The notes beneath the pieces are model-generated. The model was not told the DNA's origin, searched no databases, and worked only from the letters and a program-made list of their open reading frames with translations. A DNA stretch of 5,468 nt from Bacillota bacterium (GTDB lineage: Bacteria; Bacillota; Clostridia; Oscillospirales; Ruminococcaceae): NCBI GenBank assembly GCA_023418925.1, contig JAEZYS010000027.1:1-5468 (forward strand), written 5' to 3'. The translations under genes were made by a program, and so were the position numbers. Positions 1 to 5,323 of the stretch are shown here, in pieces (the stretch's first letter is position 1; each line of letters opens with the position of its first letter).

Positions 1-185
1 GGGAATATGACGGAATTGCCACAATCGGTAAGCTGAATGTGGATGATAATCCGGAGATTGCCCAGCAGTATAGAGTGATGACGATACCAACATTAATGAT
101 ATTCAAGAACGGACAAGCCGTTGACTCTGTAGTTGGCGTAGTGCCAAAGAATGTATTAAAGGAAAAGCTTGATACACATAAGTAA
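1..185 (+). CDS. trxA: Thioredoxin, C-terminal part (5' end outside window)
   Basis: The reading frame is open from the window edge (first whole codon at 3) to a TAA at 183-185, giving 60 residues. They match the second half of a thioredoxin fold: a beta strand ending in KLNVDDNPEIAQQY, then VMTIPTLMIFKNG, which carries the conserved cis-proline (IPT) that packs against the redox site and the following beta strand with its KNG turn, and a final helix ending EKLDTHK. Thioredoxins reduce disulfides in cytoplasmic proteins and are recycled by thioredoxin reductase. The WCGPC active site lies upstream of the window and cannot be checked, so a thioredoxin-like variant is possible. The symbol trxA is given by family resemblance. 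The protein ends where a normal, roughly 105-residue thioredoxin would end, so there is no sign of C-terminal damage. Confidence 0.88.
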   Translation, partial: EYDGIATIGKLNVDDNPEIAQQYRVMTIPTLMIFKNGQAVDSVVGVVPKNVLKEKLDTHK

Positions 186-199
186 GGAAGCAATAAACC

Positions 200-265
200 G
201 TGTACTGACATGCTCAGAAACAGGCTAACAGCATGGTTATCCTAACGCTGAACATGTCAGTGCAC
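200..265. repeat. Long imperfect inverted repeat (hairpin) after the thioredoxin gene
   Basis: The arm at 200-217 (GTGTACTGACATGCTCAG) pairs with 248-265 (CTGAACATGTCAGTGCAC). Sixteen of 18 pairs are Watson-Crick, with one G-U wobble and one C-A mismatch in plus-strand RNA. A second, inner stem of 6 of 7 pairs (223-229 with 236-242) lies inside the loop. The position, 14 bp after the stop codon, suits a terminator, but neither strand has a U-run after the stem. It may therefore be a 3'-end stabilising hairpin, a factor-dependent terminator or a small palindromic repeat element. The sequence alone does not decide between them. Confidence 0.6.
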
Positions 266-295
266 AAATATTAAAAAGAAAAATTAAAAAAGTAC

Positions 296-324
296 TTGCA
301 AAAAGTTACACCATACCTTATAAT
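296..324 (+). promoter_or_regulatory. Sigma-A-type promoter of the tRNA-Lys gene
   Basis: A -35-like TTGCAA (296-301) is followed, after exactly 17 bp, by a perfect -10 TATAAT (319-324). Transcription would start near 331, about 30 nt before the mature tRNA. The A-rich stretch immediately upstream (271-291) resembles an UP element, which is typical of strongly expressed stable-RNA promoters. Confidence 0.75.
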
Positions 325-361
325 AACACTTGCGTTCAAAACACAAGCGTTAATGATGCAT

Positions 362-434
362 GCACCTCTAGCTCAGTTGGTAGAGCACCTGACTCTTAAT
401 CAGGGTGTCCAGGGTTCGAGCCCCTGGAGGTGCA
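362..434 (+). tRNA. tRNA-Lys (anticodon CTT)
   Basis: The full cloverleaf can be folded by eye. The acceptor stem is GCACCTC (362-368) with GAGGTGC (427-433), and A434 is the discriminator base. The D stem is GCTC/GAGC (371-374 with 383-386). The anticodon stem is CCTGA/TCAGG (388-392 with 400-404) around the loop CTCTTAA, with anticodon CTT at 395-397, which reads AAG (lysine). The T stem is CAGGG/CCCTG (410-414 with 422-426) with loop TTCGAGC. The variable loop has five bases. CCA is not encoded (TTA follows), so the end must be added by tRNA nucleotidyltransferase. The gene stands alone, with its own promoter and terminator. Confidence 0.97.
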
Positions 435-441
435 TTATAGA

Positions 442-487
442 AGTATCGGTTTGGCAGACATAAGAGCTGCTGGGTCGGTGCTTTTTT
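442..487 (+). terminator. Rho-independent terminator of the tRNA-Lys gene
   Basis: AGTATCGGTTTGGCAG (442-457) can pair along all 16 positions with CTGCTGGGTCGGTGCT (467-482), across a 9-nt loop, followed by T at 483-487. Seven of the 16 pairs are G-U wobbles, so the structure works only in plus-strand RNA, which fits termination of the tRNA transcript. The position, 7 nt after the mature tRNA end, also fits. Confidence 0.75.
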
Positions 488-521
488 CTTGTCCTGGTTT
501 TGGCAAGTCGATAGCCATATT

Positions 522-585
522 TTGGTCAGTCAGACGGTCAAAATTTAAAATAATAGTTATTTTTCGTTGGTCAGCCGTTGGTCAA
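522..585 (+). promoter_or_regulatory. Two pairs of GGTCA direct repeats, possible regulator-binding array
   Basis: GGTCA occurs at 524-528, 536-540, 569-573 and 580-584, always on the same strand. Within each pair the copies start 12 or 11 bp apart, about one helical turn. The two pairs are 44-45 bp apart. The first members share the longer word TTGGTCAG (522-529, 567-574) and the second members share GGTCAA (536-541, 580-585). The last copy ends 20 bp before the -35 box of the kinase promoter, a suitable place for an activator. An AT palindrome (AAAATAA-TAG-TTATTTT, 547-563) lies between the pairs. The binding protein is unknown. Confidence 0.45.
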
Positions 586-604
586 GAAATAATGATTATC
601 TCTG

Positions 605-634
605 TTGACAGTTACGGAAGGTCTTTCCTATAAT
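605..634 (+). promoter_or_regulatory. Consensus sigma-A promoter of the kinase operon
   Basis: A perfect TTGACA (605-610) and a perfect TATAAT (629-634) are separated by 18 bp. The start of transcription would be near 641, leaving a leader of only about 22 nt. Within that leader lies the ribosome binding site AAGGAG (651-656), 7 nt before the ATG at 664. Expression is probably at least basally constitutive. Confidence 0.85.
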
Positions 635-663
635 GTATCTATAACCTACTAAGGAGAAGGCAT

Positions 664-2916
664 ATGACGGGGGATAATGCAAAAGAGTTATTAGAACAGT
701 ATAAAGAGATTCATAGTCTGTCACAGAAAGAAAAGTGTAAGGTTACCTTAGTAATAAATCCGGAGAAGAATCAAATTGCTGTTAAAAAATTTATCACAGG
801 GAACAACTCAGATATCTTTCATAAGCTGAAAGAGACTGCGAATATTCATCTTCCTAAGATTTACCTGCTGGTGGAAGAGGAAGGCTGTATAACGCTAATT
901 GAGGAGTATATAGAAGGAGTAACACTGCAGGATTTATTAGTATCCTCAGAAATAATAGAGGAAACGAAACTGACCGATATCATGGAACAGCTATGCGATG
1001 CCTTAACGCATCTCCATAATCTTCCTAAGCCAATCATACATAGGGATATAAAACCATCCAATATAATTTTGTCATCCAGCGGAGTACTTAAATTGATAGA
1101 CTTTGATGCGTCAAGAGAATATAAAAGCGATGCCAGCAAGGATACCGTGAGCCTTGGAACAATTGAGTACGCAGCACCGGAGCAATTTGGTTATTCTCAG
1201 ACAGATGTCAGAAGCGATATCTATGCAGTAGGTATGCTAACTCAAGATTTCATAAAGAGAGCAGAAGCAGAGGGTTACTCCTACCGTCATATAGCCGATT
1301 TAAAGAGAATTATAAATAAATGTACTATGTTTGACCCAAATCAAAGATATCAGGGCGTTAATGAGCTATCAGAGGCAATTAAAGGGATTAAGCATACGAA
1401 GAATCTCAAGGGGTATCTGCTATTATCCTTATTCATATTGGCAATAGTTATAAGTATACCAATCTTTATAATCGGCTTTTCTCACAGGGGTAAAGTGATT
1501 AACAATAGAGAAGCCGCTAATGAAGGGGATATTGCTAATCCGTCAGGAGCTTATCAGGAAAATCGTTCAGAAGATACTCTGAGCGGTGTTTCAGAAGATA
1601 ATTTTGATGATGCTTCGGCAGAAGCTCTGGGGGATGCTTCAGCGGAACTTCTGGAGGGTGTTTCAGAGGAAGTCCAGAAGGATGTTCCACCGGAAGAGCT
1701 GGAGACTGCTCCAGTAAATGTAAATCAAACACCGGAAATATCGCCGGAGGAATCAAATCCGGATAACATTCATACATCCCAATTAAATAGTGATGATGAA
1801 ATTGTAATAGATTCAGAGGAAGGAAAGGAAGAAGGAGAGGAAAAAAACATTTCCACAGAGAAACCTGTGAATCAAGACGGCGGAATAATAGAGAACAAAT
1901 CCGGTCAGGGACAAATTCACGATGTTTCGTCTGACACAGTGAAAACTGATGAGACAAAGAAGAACGACGAGCAACCGGAAGCCACAAAAACCCCGTCTCC
2001 CACTGAAATACCTCTGCCTACTGAGCTGCCCTCTGGGGATAATGCAAGCAATAATATCGGCGCAGTCATAGCCAATCCCATGATAGATTATTACAAGAAC
2101 AAAAAATACCGTGAAGATTTAAAGATATATATTCGCTATAATGGGGCGAATGAAGTAAAATACTTGAGCATGATAAATTACGGGCATATTGATTCGTCCA
2201 ACTATTCTGTGGATGGCAATATTATTACGGTAAAAAAAGAATACCTGGATACCTTACCGAGTAACTTCTATAACCTTACCATTGGTTTTGATGCTGGACA
2301 TCCTGCAGGTATGCAATTTGAGGTTCATGCAGAAAGTGAGGATTCCCCCTTCGGATACTGCCGCTTGTCACATTACAACAGGGATTTCTATACGACAGCT
2401 CCCGAAGATTTCATTTTCCTGGTATATAATATAAACGGTACAAAGATTAAAACTCTTTGGAATGACACGGATAAAATTGATACAACGTACTATCAGATTG
2501 AAGAGAATGGATATGTTGTAACCCTGGATAAAAGTTTCCTGATAAAAAAAGAAGTAGGCTCAATACTCAAGCTTAAATTTGAATTTGAGAATGGAGAAAA
2601 GAGGGAGTGTAATATCCGGGTTCTTAAGCAAGCAATCAAGCAGCCTTCTCTTCGGGTGGCGGAGAATACTTTTATTAAATCTTCCCCTGAGGATGTTACC
2701 TTAAGAATCATATGGAATGATGCGGAAGACCTTACAGCAATCTATACAGAGACGGTACAGACCCCGGAGCTATCAACCAAGGATTATCAATTGCAGGGGG
2801 ATATATTTACACTGAAGAAAGAAGTATTACAAAACCTATCGGCAGGTAGGTATCGCTGGGGACTTATATTTGATACGGGCTTTGGAAATACGTTAACCAT
2901 CAATGTATTGGATTGA
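664..2916 (+). CDS. Transmembrane Ser/Thr protein kinase with three X2-like extracytoplasmic domains
   Basis: This 750-residue, Hanks-type kinase would phosphorylate Ser/Thr on cytoplasmic proteins. Residues about 20-240 form the catalytic domain: ATP-binding lysine in IAVKKF (K41), probable helix-C glutamate E57, catalytic loop HRDIKPSN (126-133, D128 and N133), metal-binding D146 in an unusual DFD, and YAAPE (169-173). The glycine-rich loop is not recognisable. One membrane segment spans about 250-272. Residues 275-470 are a Glu/Asp-rich linker with six 8-residue repeats (300-347) and a Pro/Thr-rich end. Three tandem domains follow (about 471-556, 562-654, 660-750). The first and third show the Y-x-V/L-x-G-x-x-x-T-x-K-K-E pattern and closing FDAG or FDTG strand of CBM_X2-type Ig-like modules, where PrkC/PknB kinases carry PASTA domains. 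Start chosen by AAGGAG at 7 nt. It is the first gene of an operon with the HTH gene 23 bp downstream. Kinase identity is firm, the X2 assignment moderate, the ligand unknown. Confidence 0.93.
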   Translation: MTGDNAKELLEQYKEIHSLSQKEKCKVTLVINPEKNQIAVKKFITGNNSDIFHKLKETANIHLPKIYLLVEEEGCITLIEEYIEGVTLQDLLVSSEIIEETKLTDIMEQLCDALTHLHNLPKPIIHRDIKPSNIILSSSGVLKLIDFDASREYKSDASKDTVSLGTIEYAAPEQFGYSQTDVRSDIYAVGMLTQDFIKRAEAEGYSYRHIADLKRIINKCTMFDPNQRYQGVNELSEAIKGIKHTKNLKGYLLLSLFILAIVISIPIFIIGFSHRGKVINNREAANEGDIANPSGAYQENRSEDTLSGVSEDNFDDASAEALGDASAELLEGVSEEVQKDVPPEELETAPVNVNQTPEISPEESNPDNIHTSQLNSDDEIVIDSEEGKEEGEEKNISTEKPVNQDGGIIENKSGQGQIHDVSSDTVKTDETKKNDEQPEATKTPSPTEIPLPTELPSGDNASNNIGAVIANPMIDYYKNKKYREDLKIYIRYNGANEVKYLSMINYGHIDSSNYSVDGNIITVKKEYLDTLPSNFYNLTIGFDAGHPAGMQFEVHAESEDSPFGYCRLSHYNRDFYTTAPEDFIFLVYNINGTKIKTLWNDTDKIDTTYYQIEENGYVVTLDKSFLIKKEVGSILKLKFEFENGEKRECNIRVLKQAIKQPSLRVAENTFIKSSPEDVTLRIIWNDAEDLTAIYTETVQTPELSTKDYQLQGDIFTLKKEVLQNLSAGRYRWGLIFDTGFGNTLTINVLD
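1561..1704 (+). repeat. 24-bp tandem repeat, six degenerate copies, inside the kinase linker
   Basis: In-frame units of 24 bp start at 1561, 1585, 1609, 1633, 1657 and 1681, encoding six 8-residue units (residues 300-347). The protein consensus is about [DG]-[AV]-S-[AE]-E-x-[LF]-x, for example DASAEALG and DASAELLE. The third and fourth copies (1609-1632 and 1633-1656) are the most alike at the DNA level. A seventh, much weaker unit may follow at 1705-1728. The repeat lengthens the acidic stalk between membrane and ectodomain and could change in copy number by replication slippage without breaking the frame. Confidence 0.8.
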
Positions 2917-2939
2917 TTTTTCGAACATAGGAGAAAGAC

Positions 2940-3374
2940 ATGTATATGAAAAAAACAACAGATGAGCTTATGAATGAGTTAAAGAGCGAAAAGAATATCG
3001 GTAAATTCACAATAGAAAATGAAAAAACCTTTATGGATAAACCGCTGACAGAGTATCTTGAATTCTTACTTCAAAAATATAATATGAAGAAAGCAGATGT
3101 AATTAAGAGGGCATCCCTGGCTGCCGTGTATGGATATCAAATCTTTGATGGTAAGAAGGAACCGAAAAGGGATAAAGTGATTCAACTAGCTTTTGGATTT
3201 GGACTTACCTTGGAAGAAACTCAAAGATTGCTCAAATGTGCAGGACATAGTGAATTATATCCGAAGGTAAAAAGGGATGTACTTTTTATCTATGCAATTA
3301 ATAACAGGCTAAATAAAGAAGAGGTTGAGCAATTACTTTTTCAGATGGGAGAGAATAGCCTGGAGGTCATATAG
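2940..3374 (+). CDS. Small XRE-like helix-turn-helix protein, partner of the kinase
   Basis: The 144-residue protein has no signal or membrane segment and is probably cytoplasmic. Residues about 35-100 resemble an XRE/Cro-type helix-turn-helix: PLTEYLEFLLQKY, then ADVIKRASLAAVYGYQIFDG, the basic turn KKEPKRDK (72-79) and the helix IQLAFGFGLTLEETQRLL. A second conserved-looking block follows (LYPKVKRDVLFIYAI, 106-120), then a short helical end. I associate this two-block form with regulators found beside Ser/Thr kinases in Clostridia; that is from memory, not a search. The N-terminal 34 residues are charged and hold several Ser/Thr that a kinase could modify. The ATG at 2940 has AGGAG 6 nt upstream (2929-2933); an alternative ATG at 2946 would leave 12 nt. 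The 23-bp gap from the kinase, with no promoter seen, indicates co-transcription. Whether it truly binds DNA is not shown. Confidence 0.85.
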   Translation: MYMKKTTDELMNELKSEKNIGKFTIENEKTFMDKPLTEYLEFLLQKYNMKKADVIKRASLAAVYGYQIFDGKKEPKRDKVIQLAFGFGLTLEETQRLLKCAGHSELYPKVKRDVLFIYAINNRLNKEEVEQLLFQMGENSLEVI

Positions 3375-3394
3375 AGCTAATAGATACAAATTAT

Positions 3395-3439
3395 AAGAGA
3401 AGCAGTAAATCCTTCATAGGGAGTTGCTGCTTCTCTTTT
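3395..3439 (+). terminator. Rho-independent terminator of the kinase-HTH operon
   Basis: AGAGAAGCAG (3396-3405) pairs perfectly with CTGCTTCTCT (3427-3436). The stem can be extended inwards by TAA/TTG and outwards by A3395-T3437, with a small inner TCCT/GGGA stem in the loop. A short T-run (3436-3439) follows. It lies 20 nt after the HTH stop codon and probably separates this operon from the downstream surface-protein gene. Confidence 0.85.
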
Positions 3440-3443
3440 AAAT

Positions 3444-3458
3444 TATGCTGCCAGCATA
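3444..3458. promoter_or_regulatory. Perfect 15-bp palindrome, possible operator of the surface-protein gene
   Basis: TATGCTG-C-CAGCATA is a perfect inverted repeat with 7-bp arms and a single central base, the size of a typical dimer-binding operator. It is 90 bp before the surface-protein start. The AT-rich stretch TATTATGATAAAAT (3474-3487) could hold a -10 element (TATGAT, 3477-3482), but no good -35 box is present at the right distance. The expected -35 position (about 3454-3459) overlaps the right arm, so a bound regulator could block or replace -35 recognition. The regulator is unknown. Confidence 0.4.
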
Positions 3459-3531
3459 CGACTTTATTACACATATTATGATAAAATTCCATCAGAGTAA
3501 TTGCTAATCTATAAAACAAAAGAAGTTAACA

Positions 3532-3537
3532 AGGAGG
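3532..3537 (+). promoter_or_regulatory. Ribosome binding site that decides the start of the surface-protein gene
   Basis: AGGAGG is a full-strength Shine-Dalgarno sequence. An in-frame ATG at 3539 is only 1 nt away, too close to be used well. The next in-frame ATG at 3548 is 10 nt away, which is workable, and it also places the signal peptide's basic residues directly at the N-terminus. The start at 3548 is therefore preferred. Confidence 0.75.
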
Positions 3538-3547
3538 AATGAAGTTA

Positions 3548-5263
3548 ATGAAAATCAAAAGAGTTGTAAGCAAGGTAATGATTATGATTATGGTATTAAT
3601 TGTCTGTACCGTTCCCCAAATGGCTTATGCAGCAGCACCTACACCAAGTTTAACTATTACGGAAGAAGCATTTGGTATTAAGGGTTCAGTGGACATTAAT
3701 ATCAAAAACAAAACGCAGGGTTCTGCCTATAAGTGGACTACCAGTAACAGTAAAATCGTTACAGTTGATAAAAACGGCGTAGTCAAAGGGATTAAGGCAG
3801 GAGATGTAACGATTACCTGTACTATCAAAACACCCGATGGTAAGACTTATAAGCTTACCTGTGATATTGCTGTCAATAGTAAGACTAAGGTTACAGTAAC
3901 AACACAAGAGCAGTTAGAGCAAGCACTTGCTAATAAGGATGTAAAGCAAATAATCATCAAGACATCCAAGAAGAAGGTATTTACCATTCCAGAGGAGGAA
4001 TATTCCGATAAAAGACTTTATTTGAAAGCTCCAAAAGCAGAGATAAAAAATGACGGAGAGTTCTTGAGTGTTCATGCATATGTCGCTACCCAGGCTGAAT
4101 TAACGAAAGTTCTTAAAGACAAATCGGTTACAATTGTAACGATTGCCACAGATAAGGAAGAAGAGTTTTCAATTAAGAAAGACTATCCCGGAGTAAGAAT
4201 AATCGTTAATGCTCCTAATTCAAACGTCGTAATCACTGGTAAGCTAAGACAAGTAGATGTGACGGAGGTTAAGACAATGAAAGTTCCTGAAAAGGAAGAG
4301 ACTATGGCGACACCGGAACCCACAATGGCTCCGGAACCGAGTGGCATTCCTGGAAATGGAAGTGATGGTGATGCAGACAATAATCCATCCATACCATCCG
4401 GTCCGTCCATACCTTCCGGACCATCAGTACCTAGTAACCCCACACCTACTCCTTCAGTTCCTACCCCTACCCCTGAAGTGCCTGTGATAACACCTACACC
4501 TAAACCTGAGGAGCCTAAAGAACCTGAAATCCCGTCTGAACCTTCGGAATTGAGCCAGTTAAAGGATAGATATAAGGCAGAATTCTTAGCTAATGTAGAA
4601 GAGATGAGACTTCATATGTCCTATGGTGCATGGATGCAGTTTCAGACGATTGTTAATGAAAATTTAGCAATTATTGACAAGCGTACATCTGTTGCTGATC
4701 TTGAAAGTAATTATGCTCCGATAAAAGAGTGGATTACAAACATGGACAAGTCTGAAACCTATAACACAAATATCATCCTTCCAGATAGTTTCAATACAGA
4801 AAATGGTGCATTAAGCTATAGCATTGATTACATTGCATCATTAGATGATGATCATACTCCGAATCAAAATGGATACTATGAATTCTGGTATGATGGCAGA
4901 AGGTATCTTGTAAATGAAGATACAGGATATATCAATAATATGCTGGTAAATGGATCAAGACCGACTGCAGTATCGGGAAGTGCTTTGACGGTTGATATTA
5001 TAGCATGGAATAATGTCGAACCTGTATCTGGAATAAGATACGTCAGCAACTATTGGTATGATGATAATGACGACTTCCAGGAAGAGGTACTTGATCCCAG
5101 GTTTTATACTGTGACGGAAAACTCTTTTACTTTCTCGATCGAAGTTATTGATGAATTATTTTATATGGGACCTGGAGAGTATGCTTTTATCATCTATACC
5201 AAAGTACCATATTTGGATCTTAATACGGGTAACAGAGTTCATATTACAGTGCCGGAAAACTAA
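3548..5263 (+). CDS. Secreted modular surface protein: BIG2-like, duplicated beta module, Pro-rich linker, X2-like C-terminus
   Basis: From the preferred ATG the protein has 571 residues (574 from the ATG at 3539). A signal peptide is clear: KIKR, a hydrophobic core (10-22) and probable cleavage after AYA (residue 28). LIVC before C20 is a poor lipobox, so it is not called a lipoprotein. Residues 33-111 resemble a bacterial Ig-like BIG2 domain (KWTTSNSKIVTVDKNGVVKGIKAGDVTIT). Two homologous modules follow (117-172 and 179-236), each starting V-x-T-Q-x-x-L and ending near an AP-containing strand. Residues 247-333 are a Pro/Thr/Ser linker with IPSGPS and PTPTP runs. Residues 335-398 look helical. 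The C-terminal region ends in a domain (about 476-571; FYTVTENSFTFS, then GPGEYAFIIYT) resembling the X2-like modules of the upstream kinase. No LPxTG, SLH or catalytic motif is seen, so wall attachment is unexplained. Probable role: extracellular binding or adhesion; the ligand is unknown. Confidence 0.85.
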   Translation: MKIKRVVSKVMIMIMVLIVCTVPQMAYAAAPTPSLTITEEAFGIKGSVDINIKNKTQGSAYKWTTSNSKIVTVDKNGVVKGIKAGDVTITCTIKTPDGKTYKLTCDIAVNSKTKVTVTTQEQLEQALANKDVKQIIIKTSKKKVFTIPEEEYSDKRLYLKAPKAEIKNDGEFLSVHAYVATQAELTKVLKDKSVTIVTIATDKEEEFSIKKDYPGVRIIVNAPNSNVVITGKLRQVDVTEVKTMKVPEKEETMATPEPTMAPEPSGIPGNGSDGDADNNPSIPSGPSIPSGPSVPSNPTPTPSVPTPTPEVPVITPTPKPEEPKEPEIPSEPSELSQLKDRYKAEFLANVEEMRLHMSYGAWMQFQTIVNENLAIIDKRTSVADLESNYAPIKEWITNMDKSETYNTNIILPDSFNTENGALSYSIDYIASLDDDHTPNQNGYYEFWYDGRRYLVNEDTGYINNMLVNGSRPTAVSGSALTVDIIAWNNVEPVSGIRYVSNYWYDDNDDFQEEVLDPRFYTVTENSFTFSIEVIDELFYMGPGEYAFIIYTKVPYLDLNTGNRVHITVPEN

Positions 5264-5275
5264 TTGACTATGCAG

Positions 5276-5315
5276 AAGGAAAGGAGCAGTGCTTATTTAA
5301 GCGGCTCCTTTCCTT
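5276..5315. terminator. Strong hairpin between convergent genes, probable bidirectional terminator
   Basis: AAGGAAAGGAGC (5276-5287) pairs perfectly with GCTCCTTTCCTT (5304-5315), a 12-bp stem, and an inner GCTTA/TAAGC stem can form in the loop. It begins 12 nt after the surface-protein stop and 8 nt after the stop of the minus-strand gene. The perfect complementarity works on both strands. A long U-tail is absent on either side, so termination efficiency is uncertain. Confidence 0.7.
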
Positions 5316-5323
5316 AATCTAAA

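Noticed and set aside
430..633. 67-codon plus-strand open frame with ATG-like start next to the tRNA
   Set aside because: It begins inside the tRNA acceptor end, runs through the tRNA terminator and ends inside the kinase promoter. It has no ribosome binding site and an unlikely composition.
861..1139. 92-codon minus-strand open frame opposite the kinase catalytic domain
   Set aside because: It lies wholly opposite the conserved catalytic motifs of the kinase, and no independent promoter or ribosome binding site was recognised.
1535..1987. 150-codon minus-strand open frame opposite the kinase linker
   Set aside because: It is antisense to the repetitive acidic linker; its repeated Leu/Lys/His/Pro pattern is simply the complement of the 24-bp repeat. 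The plus frame is clearly the coding one.
3499..3515. TATAAA (3510-3515) as a -10 box for the secreted-protein gene
   Set aside because: No acceptable -35 sequence lies 16-18 bp upstream, and it sits in an A-rich leader where such a word is expected by chance.
3539..3547. Use of the ATG at 3539 as the start of the secreted protein
   Set aside because: Only 1 nt separates it from AGGAGG; the ATG at 3548 has workable spacing and gives a normal signal peptide.
3605..3607. Lipoprotein attachment at C20 of the secreted protein (LIVC)
   Set aside because: The residue before the cysteine is Val, not Gly, Ala or Ser, and a good signal peptidase I site (AYA) follows at residue 28.
4183..4443. 86-codon minus-strand open frame rich in Gly, Asp and Met
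   Set aside because: It is the complement of the Pro/Ser linker repeats (GPSIPSGPS on the plus strand), a shadow of a low-complexity coding region.
4380..4500. Short CCATCC/CCTACC-type repeats, considered as a CRISPR or mobile-element end
   Set aside because: They encode in-frame IPSGPS and PTPTP units of a Pro-rich linker; there are no unique spacers of constant length.
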